A stretch of 45,602 nt of DNA from an uncultured Prevotella sp. (GCA_934204655.1 CAKPZJ010000024.1:1-45602), one strand, 5' to 3'. Counted from the stretch's first letter, positions 34,673 to 43,586 are shown. Numbers and translations: made by a program. Notes: generated from the letters alone by a model not told the origin.

Positions 34673-35421
34673 AGTAGTTGTTTAATTAAGTCTTCCAAGT
34701 CATCCAGCCGCAGCATATTGGGGCCATCGCTCAGTCCGCGGTCGGGGTCGGGGTGTACCTCAAAGAAATATCCGTTAGCTCCGAAAGCCTTGGCGGCCAG
34801 AGCCATGGCAGGGACAAATCGCCGGTCGCCACCGGTGGTACCGTTGCCTGCCCCCGGACGCTGCACGCTGTGGGTGCAGTCCATGATGACATGCTCGGTG
34901 ATTTCGCGCATGTCTGGAATATTCCTGAAGTCGACCACCAGGTTGTTGTAGCCGAAGGTATTGCCACGTTCGGTGAGCCAAACCTCGCTCGCCCCGGAAT
35001 CCAGGGCCTTCTCTACGGGATAGCGCATGTCGCGCCCACTCAGAAACTGGGCTTTCTTAATATTAATGGTCTTCCCCGTCTTGGCGGCAGCCACTAACAG
35101 ATCGGTCTGACGGCACAGAAAAGCCGGAATCTGTATCACATCGGCCACCTCGCCCACGGGGGCAGCCTGCCAGCTTTCGTGTATGTCGGTCAAGATACGC
35201 AGCCCGTATTTCTCCTTTACCTCGCTGAGCATGGCCAGTCCCTTCTCCAGTCCCGGGCCTCTGAATGAGTGGATAGAGGTACGGTTGGCCTTGTCGAACG
35301 AAGCCTTGAAAATGATGTCGGTATCCAGCTGGGCATTGATTTCCACGATGCGGTCGGCCACGGTGGCCAGCAGTTCGGCACTCTCTATGACGCAGGGGCC
35401 TGCTATGATGATAGGTTTCAT
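34669..35421 (-). CDS. kdsA: 3-deoxy-8-phosphooctulonate synthase (KdsA), Cys-type
   Basis: Condenses phosphoenolpyruvate with arabinose 5-phosphate to Kdo 8-phosphate for lipid A-core synthesis. The protein has 250 residues, a little shorter than the E. coli enzyme. Motifs are FKASFDKANRTSIHSFRGPG, ERGNTFGYNNLVVDFR, DCTHSVQRPG and FEVHPDPDRGLSDGPN. The N-terminus IAGPCVIES has Cys10 where the metal-independent E. coli enzyme has Asn, so by family knowledge this is the metal-dependent class like the Aquifex enzyme. It is the first gene of the Kdo run, 70 bp after mscS on the same strand. Confidence 0.94.
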   Translation of the reverse strand: MKPIIIAGPCVIESAELLATVADRIVEINAQLDTDIIFKASFDKANRTSIHSFRGPGLEKGLAMLSEVKEKYGLRILTDIHESWQAAPVGEVADVIQIPAFLCRQTDLLVAAAKTGKTINIKKAQFLSGRDMRYPVEKALDSGASEVWLTERGNTFGYNNLVVDFRNIPDMREITEHVIMDCTHSVQRPGAGNGTTGGDRRFVPAMALAAKAFGANGYFFEVHPDPDRGLSDGPNMLRLDDLEDLIKQLL

Positions 35422-35491
35422 AGTTCAGTCTATTAATTTATATCTTGTTGTGGGTGGCCAGCCGCGGATAGTGGCCGCCACGCCGTAAGTA

Positions 35492-37897
35492 TTATTCTGT
35501 TTGCTCCCCGTCGTGTATAATATGTATATCGCGCTGAGGGAACGGTATCTCGATGTGATGCTCGTTGAGGGCGTTGTAGACAGCCTCCATTATCTCGCCC
35601 TTGGCGTAGAAATGAGTGAGGACGGGCACCCAGACAACTATCTTGAAGTCGATGCTGTTGTCGCCAAAGTTGGTGAACACCACTTTGACCGGGCGCTTGG
35701 TGTCGCGGCACTTGAGATGGTTTACCGTGTCGCTGATAATCTGCTTAACCTCCTTGGCGTTAGAGCCATAAGCCACCCCGACGGGTATCATGGCCAACTC
35801 GTAACCATGGTTACGGGTCAGGTTCTTGTAGTTCTTGGTAAAAAGCTGCGAGTTCTGGAACGCGATGACGCTTCCGTCGACGGTATCCATCAGCGTAGAG
35901 GTGTACGAGATGGAGCTTACCGTTCCGCGGACGCCATCGCACTCTATCAGGTCGCCCACCTTGATACGGCCCATCATCAGCGATATACCATAGTATATAT
36001 TCTCGATGATGTCTTTCATGGCGAAACCGATACCGGTAGACAGGCCACCCGAGATGACTACCAGCCAGGTGTTGTTGACCCTGAATATGTTGAGCACCAG
36101 CATGAGCCATACACCCCATACCAGCACCTGTATCACATTCTTGGCCATCACGTTCTTACTGGCAGCCGTAGACTTGTCAGCCTTCTCGAAGTGCAGTTTC
36201 AGAAACTCCTTGGCCGCTCTGTTGATGTAGCTGAATACGATATAGAGGATGGCGGCCATGAAGATGGCCATGATGCTTATCCTGATGTTGCTCGAGTCGA
36301 TAAAGTTGCTGGTATAGATACGCATCGTGGTGTCGCTCAGGTTGAAGATGTTGGCGGCCCAGTAGATGGAGAACACCACCGACACTACACCCAGTATGGG
36401 CAGCAGCACGGTGTATATCAGCCCATAAATCCATGTCTTTGTGATGGGTTTCTGGTTCAGTTCGTTGCGTATGGCGTAAGCCTTTACGATGCCCTTGATA
36501 CAGGTTATGGTAAGGATACACGTGAGCTGCATAATCCACCATATCAACAGCTCCACGCTGAGCAGCGTATAGCCCACCCATGAGCAGATGGTCGAGGCCA
36601 CGAACACCAACAGCGACAGGTAAGTGTAGTACACGTCGGTCTTGGGGATGTTGCTGTTATGTCGCGTAATGACATTCCACTGCCACAGGGTACACACGAG
36701 CAACACCGGGGGAAATATCAGGTTGGTAAACACATTGGGGATGAGCACAATGCGGAAGCTGATGATGATAAAGTCTATGAATATCAGCGGCGAGTAGATG
36801 CGGAACCCACTCTTAATCTGCGCGGCATCCAGGCGTATAAGCAGCGAGATGAGGATGACTCCTAACAGCCACGCATACTCTACCAGCAGGTCGCAGGCCA
36901 TGGTCAGGAAGTTCTGGTCGGCCGCTATCCGGATGGCCGCGAGCACGATGGCGAACGTAATGACCGTGGCGGTGAGCGTAATACAGGTGCGCTTGCCCAT
37001 AAACGAGTCGCGCACGGAGAACAGGTTATCCGTTCCGAACAGCTTGGCTATAAACCGTGTGGCCCGCTTGGACTTGAACATCCACGTTATGGCAAAGCGG
37101 AACAGCAAGACATTGAGCGAGATGGACACTACGCCTCCGAACAGGATAATGATAAGCAGTCCGAACATAAAGCGGCTGTCCCATTGCGACTTGCTTCTCG
37201 TCTGTGGCTTATACTTCTCGGATAGCGTCGTAGTGGTTTCACTCACGTTGGTTCCGATATGCTTTAAGATGGTAAAATAGCTGTCGCCCGCATTGCTGAA
37301 GATGCTGGCCTGTATGTCGGCATAGCGTTTCAGGGCGTAGTCGTTTAGGCTGCGCAGCTGCTTCTCGGTATTCTGGTAGTACTTGATGTACATACTCATC
37401 TGCTCATTGTTGCTCTTGAGTGTGCGGAGTATGTTGATAGACAGGGTGAGGCACACGTTGCGGTCTATGGCTGCGCGGTCGCTCAGGGTGCGGTCGCTCA
37501 TCTGGCTGAGCACGTTGACAAGCGAGTCGAAGCGTGCTATCTCGCTGGTGGAGCGTGCCAGGTAACTCTCGAAGGGAACGATAGACTTTCTGAACTCGTG
37601 ATACATCTCCGTGGCTTCGTGACAGGCGTAGGTAAGGTCGAAGATATAACCGCTCTTCTGTGAGTAGAGCATCAGGGAGTTCTGACTACACTGGTTAACG
37701 ATGGCATACATGTTGGTAGTCATGCGGTCCTGCTGCTCCTTCATGTACCCGGTCTGCCGCTCCAGCTCTATGCGGTAGCCCGTGAGCTCCTCGCGCAGGA
37801 TGGAGAGGGTGTGCGATAGGTCTTTCTCCTTCAGTACAGCCATAGATGGCATGGCCATCATCAGCATCAGCAGTATGGTGAATAGCTTTGTCCTCAT
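35492..37897 (-). CDS. Large MscS-family mechanosensitive channel
   Basis: The start at 37897 gives a signal peptide (MRTKLFTILLMLMMAMPSMA) and 801 residues; the in-frame start 33 bp upstream adds atypical sequence over the promoter. Residues about 25-230 form a helical, coiled-coil-like periplasmic region. About ten membrane helices follow, and then the conserved pore helix and MscS beta domain (STGIGFAMKDIIENIYYGIS, then GDLIECDGVRGTVSSISYTS) with a C-terminal alpha/beta domain. The architecture resembles the long MscK/YbiO-like channels rather than the small MscS. It should release solutes during osmotic downshift. It is divergent from the kinase at 37998. Confidence 0.85.
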   Translation of the reverse strand: MRTKLFTILLMLMMAMPSMAVLKEKDLSHTLSILREELTGYRIELERQTGYMKEQQDRMTTNMYAIVNQCSQNSLMLYSQKSGYIFDLTYACHEATEMYHEFRKSIVPFESYLARSTSEIARFDSLVNVLSQMSDRTLSDRAAIDRNVCLTLSINILRTLKSNNEQMSMYIKYYQNTEKQLRSLNDYALKRYADIQASIFSNAGDSYFTILKHIGTNVSETTTTLSEKYKPQTRSKSQWDSRFMFGLLIIILFGGVVSISLNVLLFRFAITWMFKSKRATRFIAKLFGTDNLFSVRDSFMGKRTCITLTATVITFAIVLAAIRIAADQNFLTMACDLLVEYAWLLGVILISLLIRLDAAQIKSGFRIYSPLIFIDFIIISFRIVLIPNVFTNLIFPPVLLVCTLWQWNVITRHNSNIPKTDVYYTYLSLLVFVASTICSWVGYTLLSVELLIWWIMQLTCILTITCIKGIVKAYAIRNELNQKPITKTWIYGLIYTVLLPILGVVSVVFSIYWAANIFNLSDTTMRIYTSNFIDSSNIRISIMAIFMAAILYIVFSYINRAAKEFLKLHFEKADKSTAASKNVMAKNVIQVLVWGVWLMLVLNIFRVNNTWLVVISGGLSTGIGFAMKDIIENIYYGISLMMGRIKVGDLIECDGVRGTVSSISYTSTLMDTVDGSVIAFQNSQLFTKNYKNLTRNHGYELAMIPVGVAYGSNAKEVKQIISDTVNHLKCRDTKRPVKVVFTNFGDNSIDFKIVVWVPVLTHFYAKGEIMEAVYNALNEHHIEIPFPQRDIHIIHDGEQTE

Positions 37898-37917
37898 TTC
37901 ATTCTTATATATTAATG

Positions 37918-37925
37918 CAAATTTA
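37918..37925 (-). promoter_or_regulatory. Candidate -7 element for the MscS gene
   Basis: The minus-strand sequence is TAAATTTG, 20 bp upstream of the ATG at 37897; no clear -33 box. It is arranged back to back with the promoter of the kinase gene. Confidence 0.45.
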
Positions 37926-37960
37926 CTCAAAAGAATTTAAAACACTACGAAGAAAATTAG

Positions 37961-37968
37961 TAATTTTG
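37961..37968 (+). promoter_or_regulatory. Candidate -7 element for the BadF-type kinase operon
   Basis: TAATTTTG matches the consensus. A TTTA at 37936-37939 with a 21-bp spacer is an imperfect -33 element. The ATG at 37998 is 29 bp downstream. Confidence 0.55.
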
Positions 37969-37997
37969 TATGTGTAAACTAAAAAAAGCGGATAGCA

Positions 37998-38867
37998 ATG
38001 ATTATAATAGCCGATTGTGGCGGCACCAAGGGCGACTGGGCCATTGCCGACGGTGGCGTGTGCCTGCGCCGCGTCAGGACGGGCGGCATCAACCCCTTTC
38101 ATCAGCAGCCGGCCGACATACGGCACCAACTGGAGGTGCTCTGCTCGTCGTGCTGTGACCTGTTCTCGGTGGCCGATGTCCTGGAAGTCTATTTCTATGG
38201 TGCCGGGTGCAACGCCGTGGGGAGCGAGGTCATGGAGCGCCTGCTCGCCGAGGCTCTGTCGGGCTACAGAGCCACCCTGCACCTGCACGTAGCCTCCGAT
38301 TTGCTCGGGGCGGCCCGCGCGCTGTGTGGCGGAGCCGAGGGTATAGCCTGCATACTGGGCACGGGCTCCAACTCGTGCCTCTACGACGGCATGCGCATCG
38401 TCGACAACACGCCCCCGCTGGGCTACATCTTAGGCGACGAGGGCAGCGGGGCCGACCTGGGCAAGCATTTCCTGCACGGAGTACTCAAGGGGCTGTTTCC
38501 CACACAATTGCGTGACGCTTTTTACGATGCTTACCACACCTCTTACGGTCAGCTCATTCAGCAGATATACCAGCAGCCACAGGCCAACCGCTATCTGGCC
38601 ACCATCGCCCCCTTCGTACATCGCCACGTCGGCCAGCAGTGTGTGGCCGACATGGTTGTCACCGAGTTTCGCCGTTTCTTTGCCGACAACATCCGTCGCT
38701 ATCAGCGCCCCGACCTGCCCGTGGGGTTTGTCGGCGGCATAGCCCATGCCTTTGAGCCTCAGCTGCGCCAGGCTGCCCAGGCAGAGGGTTTCCAGGTGGG
38801 CACCATACTCTCGGCACCCATGCCGGGGCTGTTAGCGGGGCTGAATACACAGGAGCCGTCAGCATGA
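37998..38867 (+). CDS. BadF/BadG-type ATPase, N-acetylglucosamine kinase-like
   Basis: A 289-residue protein of the ASKHA sugar-kinase fold. The phosphate-1 motif IIIADCGGTKGDWAIADGG opens the protein, ILGTGSNSCLYDG (about residues 115-128) forms the phosphate-2 region, and LGDEGSGADLGKHFLHGVL follows; GFVGGIAHAF is the adenosine segment. The family includes eukaryotic NAGK-like kinases and BadF-type ATPases. Without the Cys residues of activases (an Fe-S ligand pair is not evident), an amino-sugar kinase is the better guess. Its stop overlaps the start of the UpxY-like gene by 4 bp (ATGA). Confidence 0.8.
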   Translation: MIIIADCGGTKGDWAIADGGVCLRRVRTGGINPFHQQPADIRHQLEVLCSSCCDLFSVADVLEVYFYGAGCNAVGSEVMERLLAEALSGYRATLHLHVASDLLGAARALCGGAEGIACILGTGSNSCLYDGMRIVDNTPPLGYILGDEGSGADLGKHFLHGVLKGLFPTQLRDAFYDAYHTSYGQLIQQIYQQPQANRYLATIAPFVHRHVGQQCVADMVVTEFRRFFADNIRRYQRPDLPVGFVGGIAHAFEPQLRQAAQAEGFQVGTILSAPMPGLLAGLNTQEPSA

Positions 38868-39460
38868 TGATGACCGACAAGCAGGCTTTGCCCACGTCCG
38901 AGAACGCTGCCAACTGGGGCGGCAGGGTCACCGAGACCGTACAGCCATGGTATGCCGTCAGGCTGTTCACCCTGAGGCTTCGCGAGGTGGCCGACTGGTT
39001 CGCCCAGGCCGGCATGGCATATTTTGTGCCGATGGAGTATCGCGAGGTGGTATGCGCCGATGGGGGAGTGGGCCGCGTGCTGTCGCCCGTGGTACGCAAT
39101 CTCATCTTTATAGCCAAGGACAGGCCCGAGACCGAGGTCAAGGCACTCATAGCCACGGCTCCCTTCAAACTCAGTGTACTGCGTAAGGGGCCCGAGGACG
39201 CTGCCTATTACGAGATACCCCACGCTCAGATGTGGGAGTTCCAGACTATGTGCAACCCGGCCATCGAGATGAAGCGCTATGTAGCTGCCAATGAGGCGCG
39301 GGTCAAGTCGGGCCAGCCCGTAACGGTTACCCATGGTCCGCTGAGGGGCCTTACGGGTAGGCTGGTACGCGCCAGCAAAAAATACTACCTACTTAAAGAG
39401 GTGCCGGGCATGGCGGTGATGATTAAGGTTAGCCGCTGGTGCTGCCGCCCGCTTCAGTAA
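38864..39460 (+). CDS. UpxY/NusG-family transcription antiterminator-like protein
   Basis: 198 residues. The NGN domain begins at QPWYAVRLFTLRLREVADWF (about 27-46) and continues through YFVPMEYREVV, VVRNLIFI and FKLSVLRKG. A KOW-like domain closes the protein (SGQPVTVTHGPLRGLTGRLV, YLLKEVPGMAVMIKVS). This is the layout of the Bacteroidales UpxY antiterminators that control capsular operons and keep RNA polymerase reading through long leaders. No polysaccharide operon follows; instead there is the repeat array at 39461-39780 and a terminator. It is translationally coupled to the kinase. A start at the third Met (38870) is possible. It may act in trans on a distant locus. Confidence 0.82.
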   Translation: MMMTDKQALPTSENAANWGGRVTETVQPWYAVRLFTLRLREVADWFAQAGMAYFVPMEYREVVCADGGVGRVLSPVVRNLIFIAKDRPETEVKALIATAPFKLSVLRKGPEDAAYYEIPHAQMWEFQTMCNPAIEMKRYVAANEARVKSGQPVTVTHGPLRGLTGRLVRASKKYYLLKEVPGMAVMIKVSRWCCRPLQ

Positions 39461-39516
39461 GGGTAAAAAGGTAATTCTGAAAAGTAAAAAGATAAAAACG
39501 TAAAAAGGTAAAAAGC
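39461..39516 (+). repeat. Purine-rich tract bordering the array (left)
   Basis: A stretch of repeated GTAAAAAGG-like words on the plus strand. Its reverse complement recurs in the pyrimidine tract at 39717-39780, so the two tracts bracket the 21-bp array like imperfect inverted ends. Confidence 0.55.
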
Positions 39517-39567
39517 GCTCCCTGTGCGTTGGGGCAGACTTCTTGCATACCAATGACAGTTGCCGAA

Positions 39568-39693
39568 ATTGTGGAGACCGACCTTTGCGTTTCTCGGGGC
39601 CATCATTAGCGTGCTGGGAGCCGTCTTTAGAAACGTGGAGACCACTCTTTACATTTCCTGCATCGGTCATTAGCGGACTGGAGGCCATTGCCA
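39568..39693. repeat. 21-bp-periodic repeat array, locus 2
   Basis: Six 21-bp units start at 39568, 39589, 39610, 39631, 39652 and 39673. The core word is CTGGGAGCCGTC(T)TTAG, and the block 39614-39643 is 28/30 identical to 5653-5682. One plus frame encodes SVLGAVFRNVETTL, matching STLGAVIRNVETDL of locus 1. No gene model fits the region 39461-39900. Confidence 0.7.
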
Positions 39694-39716
39694 GCCTGCA
39701 AGGAGTGTTTTTCACG

Positions 39717-39780
39717 TTTGCACTCTTTTACCTTTTCACCTTTCAAAACGTTTTCCACCTTCTTACCCCTTTACCTTTCC
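39717..39780 (+). repeat. Pyrimidine-rich tract bordering the array (right)
   Basis: Repeated CTTTTACC/ CACCTTT/ TTACCTTT words, the imperfect reverse complement of the purine tract at 39461-39516. Confidence 0.55.
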
Positions 39781-39800
39781 ACGCTGGGGAGCATATAAAA

Positions 39801-39846
39801 GCTTTATCCGGCCACTCCCTGATGTGGGGAGATGGCCGGATAAAGC
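39801..39846. terminator. Bidirectional hairpin terminator
   Basis: A 14-bp perfect stem, GCTTTATCCGGCCA (39801-39814) with TGGCCGGATAAAGC (39833-39846), is extended inward by CTCCC/GGGAG with a one-base bulge and a 7-nt loop. It lies between the convergent UpxY-like gene and prfC. The T-tract is short, so confidence is moderate. Confidence 0.7.
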
Positions 39847-39900
39847 GTTATAGCAGTCGGGGCTTGCCACGGGTTGGCCCCTGATAATAAGCCGATGGTC

Positions 39901-41466
39901 TTAGAACTCGGAGGTGAAGTGGAACTTGATGTGCTCGAAGTCTTGCTGAGCCATGGAGAGTACATAACCGCTGTCGGCAAGGAAGACATCGCGGCCCTCA
40001 GAGTCTTTGGCCATATACTGGTACTTGCGCTTCTTGAAGTTCTCGTATTCCTGCTCGTCGTCGCTCTCTATCCAGCACGCCTTGTACAGGTGTACGGGCT
40101 CCCAGCGACACTTGGCGTTGTACTCGTTCTCCAGGCGGTACTGGATGACCTCAAACTGCAGCTGGCCCACAGTTCCCACAATGCGGCGATTGTTAAACTG
40201 ATTGACAAACAGCTGGGCCACGCCCTCATCCATAAGCTGCTCCAGTCCCTTGGTAAACTGCTTGGACTTCATGGGGTCATCGTTCTCTATATACTTGAAC
40301 AGCTCGGGCGAGAAGCTGGGCAGCCCACGGAAGTGGATTATCTCCCCTTCGGTCAGGGTATCTCCTATCTTGAAAATGCCGTTGTCGGGCAGACCCACGA
40401 TGTCACCGGGATAAGCCTCTTCTATCGTTGACTTACGCTGGGCCATAAACTGCGTAGGCGAAGAGAACCTCACCGTCTTGCCTAACCGCACATGGGTATA
40501 GGGGACATTGCGCTGGAACTTGCCCGAGCATACTTTGCAGAACGCGATACATGAGCGGTGGTTGGGGTCGATATTGGCCGTAATCTTGAAGATAAAGCCA
40601 GTAAACTTGGGCTCGGTAGGCTCGACGATACGCTCCTCTGCCTTGGTGGGGCGAGGGCTCGGGGCTATCTCGACGAAACAGTCGAGCAGTTCCTGGACAC
40701 CGAAGTTGTTGAGGGCACTACCGAAAAACACGGGGGCCACCTCGCCACTGCGGTAGGAAGCCACATCGAAAGTGGGGTACACACCGTCTACCAGTTCCAG
40801 GTCATCGCGCAGCTGGCTGGCCTCGCGCTCGCCAACATGGGTGTCCAGCGCGCTGCTGGCCACGTCTACCTCTACCTTCTCCGTGACACGCTGCTTGTTG
40901 GGCGTGAACAGGTTGAGCTGCTGCTCGTATATGTTGTACACGCCCTTGAACCTCATGCCCTGTCCTATAGGCCACGACAGCGGTCTGACGTGTATCTTCA
41001 GCTCCTGCTCCAGCTCATCGAGCAGGTCAAAGGGGTCTCGTCCTTCACGGTCCATCTTGTTGATGAATATAATGACCGGCGTATTGCGCATGCGGCACAC
41101 CTCCATCAGCTTGCGGGTCTGCGCCTCGACACCCTTGGCCGAGTCTACCACGATAATGGCCGAGTCTACGGCCGTCAGAGTACGGTATGTGTCCTCCGCG
41201 AAGTCCTGGTGACCTGGGGTGTCCAGTATATTTACCTTATAGTCCTTGTAGTCGAACTCCATGACCGACGTGGACACAGAGATGCCCCTCTGCTTCTCTA
41301 TATCCATCCAGTCGGACGTGGCGGTCTTCTTTATTTTATTGTTCTTGACGGCTCCGGCCACCTGAATCTGGCCTCCGAAGAGCAGAAACTTCTCGGTGAG
41401 CGTAGTCTTACCAGCATCTGGGTGCGATATGATGGCAAAGGTTCTTCTGCGTTCTATCTCGTTCAT
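39901..41466 (-). CDS. prfC: Peptide chain release factor 3
   Basis: RF3 is a translational GTPase that removes RF1/RF2 from the ribosome after termination. The start at 41466 ([20 protein letters not shown]) gives 521 residues, close to the family norm; an in-frame start 33 bp upstream would overlap rfbD. The GTPase motifs are G1 [14 protein letters not shown]2 region [12 protein letters not shown]3 DTPGHQDF and G4 FINKMDREG, and the C-terminal RF3 domain begins near residue 385. It is the last gene of a minus-strand operon, 5 bp after rfbD. Confidence 0.96.
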   Translation of the reverse strand: MNEIERRRTFAIISHPDAGKTTLTEKFLLFGGQIQVAGAVKNNKIKKTATSDWMDIEKQRGISVSTSVMEFDYKDYKVNILDTPGHQDFAEDTYRTLTAVDSAIIVVDSAKGVEAQTRKLMEVCRMRNTPVIIFINKMDREGRDPFDLLDELEQELKIHVRPLSWPIGQGMRFKGVYNIYEQQLNLFTPNKQRVTEKVEVDVASSALDTHVGEREASQLRDDLELVDGVYPTFDVASYRSGEVAPVFFGSALNNFGVQELLDCFVEIAPSPRPTKAEERIVEPTEPKFTGFIFKITANIDPNHRSCIAFCKVCSGKFQRNVPYTHVRLGKTVRFSSPTQFMAQRKSTIEEAYPGDIVGLPDNGIFKIGDTLTEGEIIHFRGLPSFSPELFKYIENDDPMKSKQFTKGLEQLMDEGVAQLFVNQFNNRRIVGTVGQLQFEVIQYRLENEYNAKCRWEPVHLYKACWIESDDEQEYENFKKRKYQYMAKDSEGRDVFLADSGYVLSMAQQDFEHIKFHFTSEF

Positions 41467-41471
41467 TGTCG

Positions 41472-42329
41472 TTATGTTGTTTGCAGTTTCTGAATACATG
41501 CTTCCAGGCTCTCTTCCCAGTAAGGAATGTCGAGGCCGTATGCTTGCTTGATTTTAGTCTTGTCCAGCACGCTGTAATGAGGGCGATGGGCTGGGGTGGG
41601 GTATTCGGCCGTGTGCAGGGGACTGACCTTGCAAGTCGTAATGCCAGCTATGCGGTGTATGGCCTTGGTAAAATCGTACCAGCTGATAACTCCCTCATTG
41701 CTAAAGTGATATATACCTGGCTTAACGCCTTGGTTTATGGCCGCCATGATGGCCATGGCCAAGTCGTGGGCATAGGTGGGCGTGCCTATCTGGTCAAATA
41801 TGACCCCTAAGCAGTCCTTGGTCTGTCCCAGGCGTATCATGGTTTTCACAAAGTTGTTGCCGAAGGTAGAGTACAGCCATGCCGTACGTATAATCATGGT
41901 TCGGCTGCACTTGGTCATGGCTGCGGTTTCGCCAGCCAGCTTGGTTCGGCCGTACACGCTGTCCGGGCAGGGTGTATCTGTCTCTACGTAAGGTGTGTGG
42001 TGGGTTCCATCGAACACATAGTCGGTAGAAATCTGTATTAGGAACCCTCCCCGTTTCTCTATGGCTTCGGCCAGATAGGCCGGGGCCTTGGCGTTGAGCA
42101 GCGTGCATAGCTCCACATTACTCTCGGCCTTGTCTACCGCGGTAAAGGCGGCACAGTTTACGATGCCGTCTATCTGCTTCTCGGTAACGAACTTGTCTAT
42201 GGCTGCGGCATCGGTAATGTCCAGGTCCGCCACGTCTGTATTATAATAGGTGTGCGCTCCGTTGATGCTCTCTAACAGCTGCATCTCGTTGCCCAGCTGT
42301 CCGTTACACCCTGTTATCAGTATATTCAT
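41472..42329 (-). CDS. rfbD: dTDP-4-dehydrorhamnose reductase
   Basis: A 285-residue short-chain dehydrogenase that catalyses the last step of dTDP-L-rhamnose synthesis. The NAD(P) motif [12 protein letters not shown] is at residues 4-15, the active-site region is [15 protein letters not shown], and the catalytic YxxxK is in YGRTKLAGE (about 127-135). The C-terminal [13 protein letters not shown] and [16 protein letters not shown] segment (here [15 protein letters not shown]) are typical. The other rhamnose genes rfbA, B and C are not in the window. It lies 19 bp after the DUF4924 gene. Confidence 0.93.
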   Translation of the reverse strand: MNILITGCNGQLGNEMQLLESINGAHTYYNTDVADLDITDAAAIDKFVTEKQIDGIVNCAAFTAVDKAESNVELCTLLNAKAPAYLAEAIEKRGGFLIQISTDYVFDGTHHTPYVETDTPCPDSVYGRTKLAGETAAMTKCSRTMIIRTAWLYSTFGNNFVKTMIRLGQTKDCLGVIFDQIGTPTYAHDLAMAIMAAINQGVKPGIYHFSNEGVISWYDFTKAIHRIAGITTCKVSPLHTAEYPTPAHRPHYSVLDKTKIKQAYGLDIPYWEESLEACIQKLQTT

Positions 42330-42348
42330 CGGTATGTATGTCCTCTAT

Positions 42349-42897
42349 TTAGTCATCTTCAAACTTGAGTCCCTCCGTGCGGTCCTTGATATAGTAGTCA
42401 GACAGCAGCCCAACTAGGGTGGTTATCTCCTTGATGGCATTGGCCGTTTCGGGAGTTATCTCCTTTTTCTGTAGCCGCAGCATCATAATCCCGTAGAGGG
42501 CATCGAGACATGTTTCTATCTCATTGACCTCCTTGTCGCCCTTATTGCGCAGTTCCACGATAAAGGGCAGCGCCTTGTAGTAAGCTGCGTTGTAGAAGGG
42601 GAACTTTGTTGACTGCAACAGCCTGTTGTGCAGGTCTATTACATCCTTTAGCAACACCTCATTAATCTGCAGGTGACCGTATTCGCGTTTGCCCTCTTCG
42701 TTCATCATTCTGATAAGATTAGCAAACCAGTCGGTCTCTTCGCTCCGCTGCTCCTCGGAGTAGGCAAACTTGCTGATATACTCACGCCTAATGACAGGGA
42801 GAGAGCACCCGTACACACGGATGATGTCTTCTATCTGCCACATATAGAGAAGATACTCGGCTATCGATTTCTTCCTAAGTTCTTTTGCAACAAACAT
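42349..42897 (-). CDS. DUF4924 family protein
   Basis: A 182-residue soluble, mostly helical protein whose N-terminus MFVAKELRKKSIAEYLLYMW and following QIEDIIRVYG match what I recall of DUF4924, a Bacteroidales family of unknown function. A conserved central acidic/aromatic region (SEETDWFANLIRMM, HLQINEVLLKDVIDLHNRLL) is visible; no catalytic motif or signal peptide is seen. It lies 4 bp after the LysE-type gene and 19 bp before rfbD. Confidence 0.75.
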   Translation of the reverse strand: MFVAKELRKKSIAEYLLYMWQIEDIIRVYGCSLPVIRREYISKFAYSEEQRSEETDWFANLIRMMNEEGKREYGHLQINEVLLKDVIDLHNRLLQSTKFPFYNAAYYKALPFIVELRNKGDKEVNEIETCLDALYGIMMLRLQKKEITPETANAIKEITTLVGLLSDYYIKDRTEGLKFEDD

Positions 42898-42901
42898 TTT
42901 G

Positions 42902-43570
42902 TCAGTAGCTAAATGTATATAGATTGAAGATAGTGCCGATGAGCACCAACAGGGAGAAGGCTATCACCAGACTACCTATTACCTTATTAATAATAAGAAT
43001 ACCGTTGTCATCAAACTTTCCCCTTATCTTGTTGACCAGCCAGGTGAGCCCAAACCACCACAGCAGGGCTCCGATGATGATGCTGATGTAGCCCAGGGTC
43101 ATCTCCAAGGGATGGTCGGGTACCACGAAAGCAAACTGGGCAAAGGTTCCCATGAAGAGGAATATGATGAGGGGATTGGAGAATGTCACGAAGAAAGCCG
43201 TGATGGCATTGTGCAGCAGCGAGCCTTTCTTTTTGCCGCCCGGGTGTATGTTGCGCTTGGGGTTGGCCCTGAAACAGTACAGGCCGAATATCAGCAGCAG
43301 CACACTGCCGCTTATCTGCAGCCAGAACTTATTGACCGGATTGGTTATCAAGTCCATGATAAAACTCATGCCGGCTCCCGACAGCAGGGCGTATATGATG
43401 TCGCTCACCGCAGCGCCTATACCAGTGACAAAGCCGTACCATCTGCCCTTATTCAGGGTTCGCTGAATACAAAGAACCCCCACGGGACCCATTGGTGCCG
43501 ATGCGATGATACCTATCAGTACTCCTTTGAGTATCATCCCTAATATATCTATCTGAAATGGAAACGGCAT
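42902..43570 (-). CDS. LysE-family exporter
   Basis: A 222-residue inner-membrane protein with six hydrophobic segments. The N-terminal GVLIGIIASAPMGPVGVLCI carries the family Pro-x-Gly-Pro signature, followed by the GRWYGFVTGIGAAVSDIIYA helix and an FFVTFSNPLIIFLFMGTFA helix with the conserved Asn-Pro. LysE-type proteins export amino acids or related small solutes; the substrate cannot be told. It is the first gene of the operon that runs through DUF4924, rfbD and prfC. Confidence 0.85.
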   Translation of the reverse strand: MPFPFQIDILGMILKGVLIGIIASAPMGPVGVLCIQRTLNKGRWYGFVTGIGAAVSDIIYALLSGAGMSFIMDLITNPVNKFWLQISGSVLLLIFGLYCFRANPKRNIHPGGKKKGSLLHNAITAFFVTFSNPLIIFLFMGTFAQFAFVVPDHPLEMTLGYISIIIGALLWWFGLTWLVNKIRGKFDDNGILIINKVIGSLVIAFSLLVLIGTIFNLYTFSY

Positions 43571-43578
43571 AACAGATG

Positions 43579-43586
43579 CAAAGTTA
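43579..43586 (-). promoter_or_regulatory. Candidate -7 element for the lysE-type operon
   Basis: The minus-strand sequence is TAACTTTG, ending 8 bp upstream of the ATG at 43570, so the expected mRNA leader is only a few bases. The -33 box is not evident. Confidence 0.5.

Noticed and set aside
39389..39715. 108-codon minus-strand frame over the locus 2 array and 113-codon plus frame 39543-39884
   Set aside because: Composition-driven frames through low-complexity tracts and a terminator; no supported start or domain.
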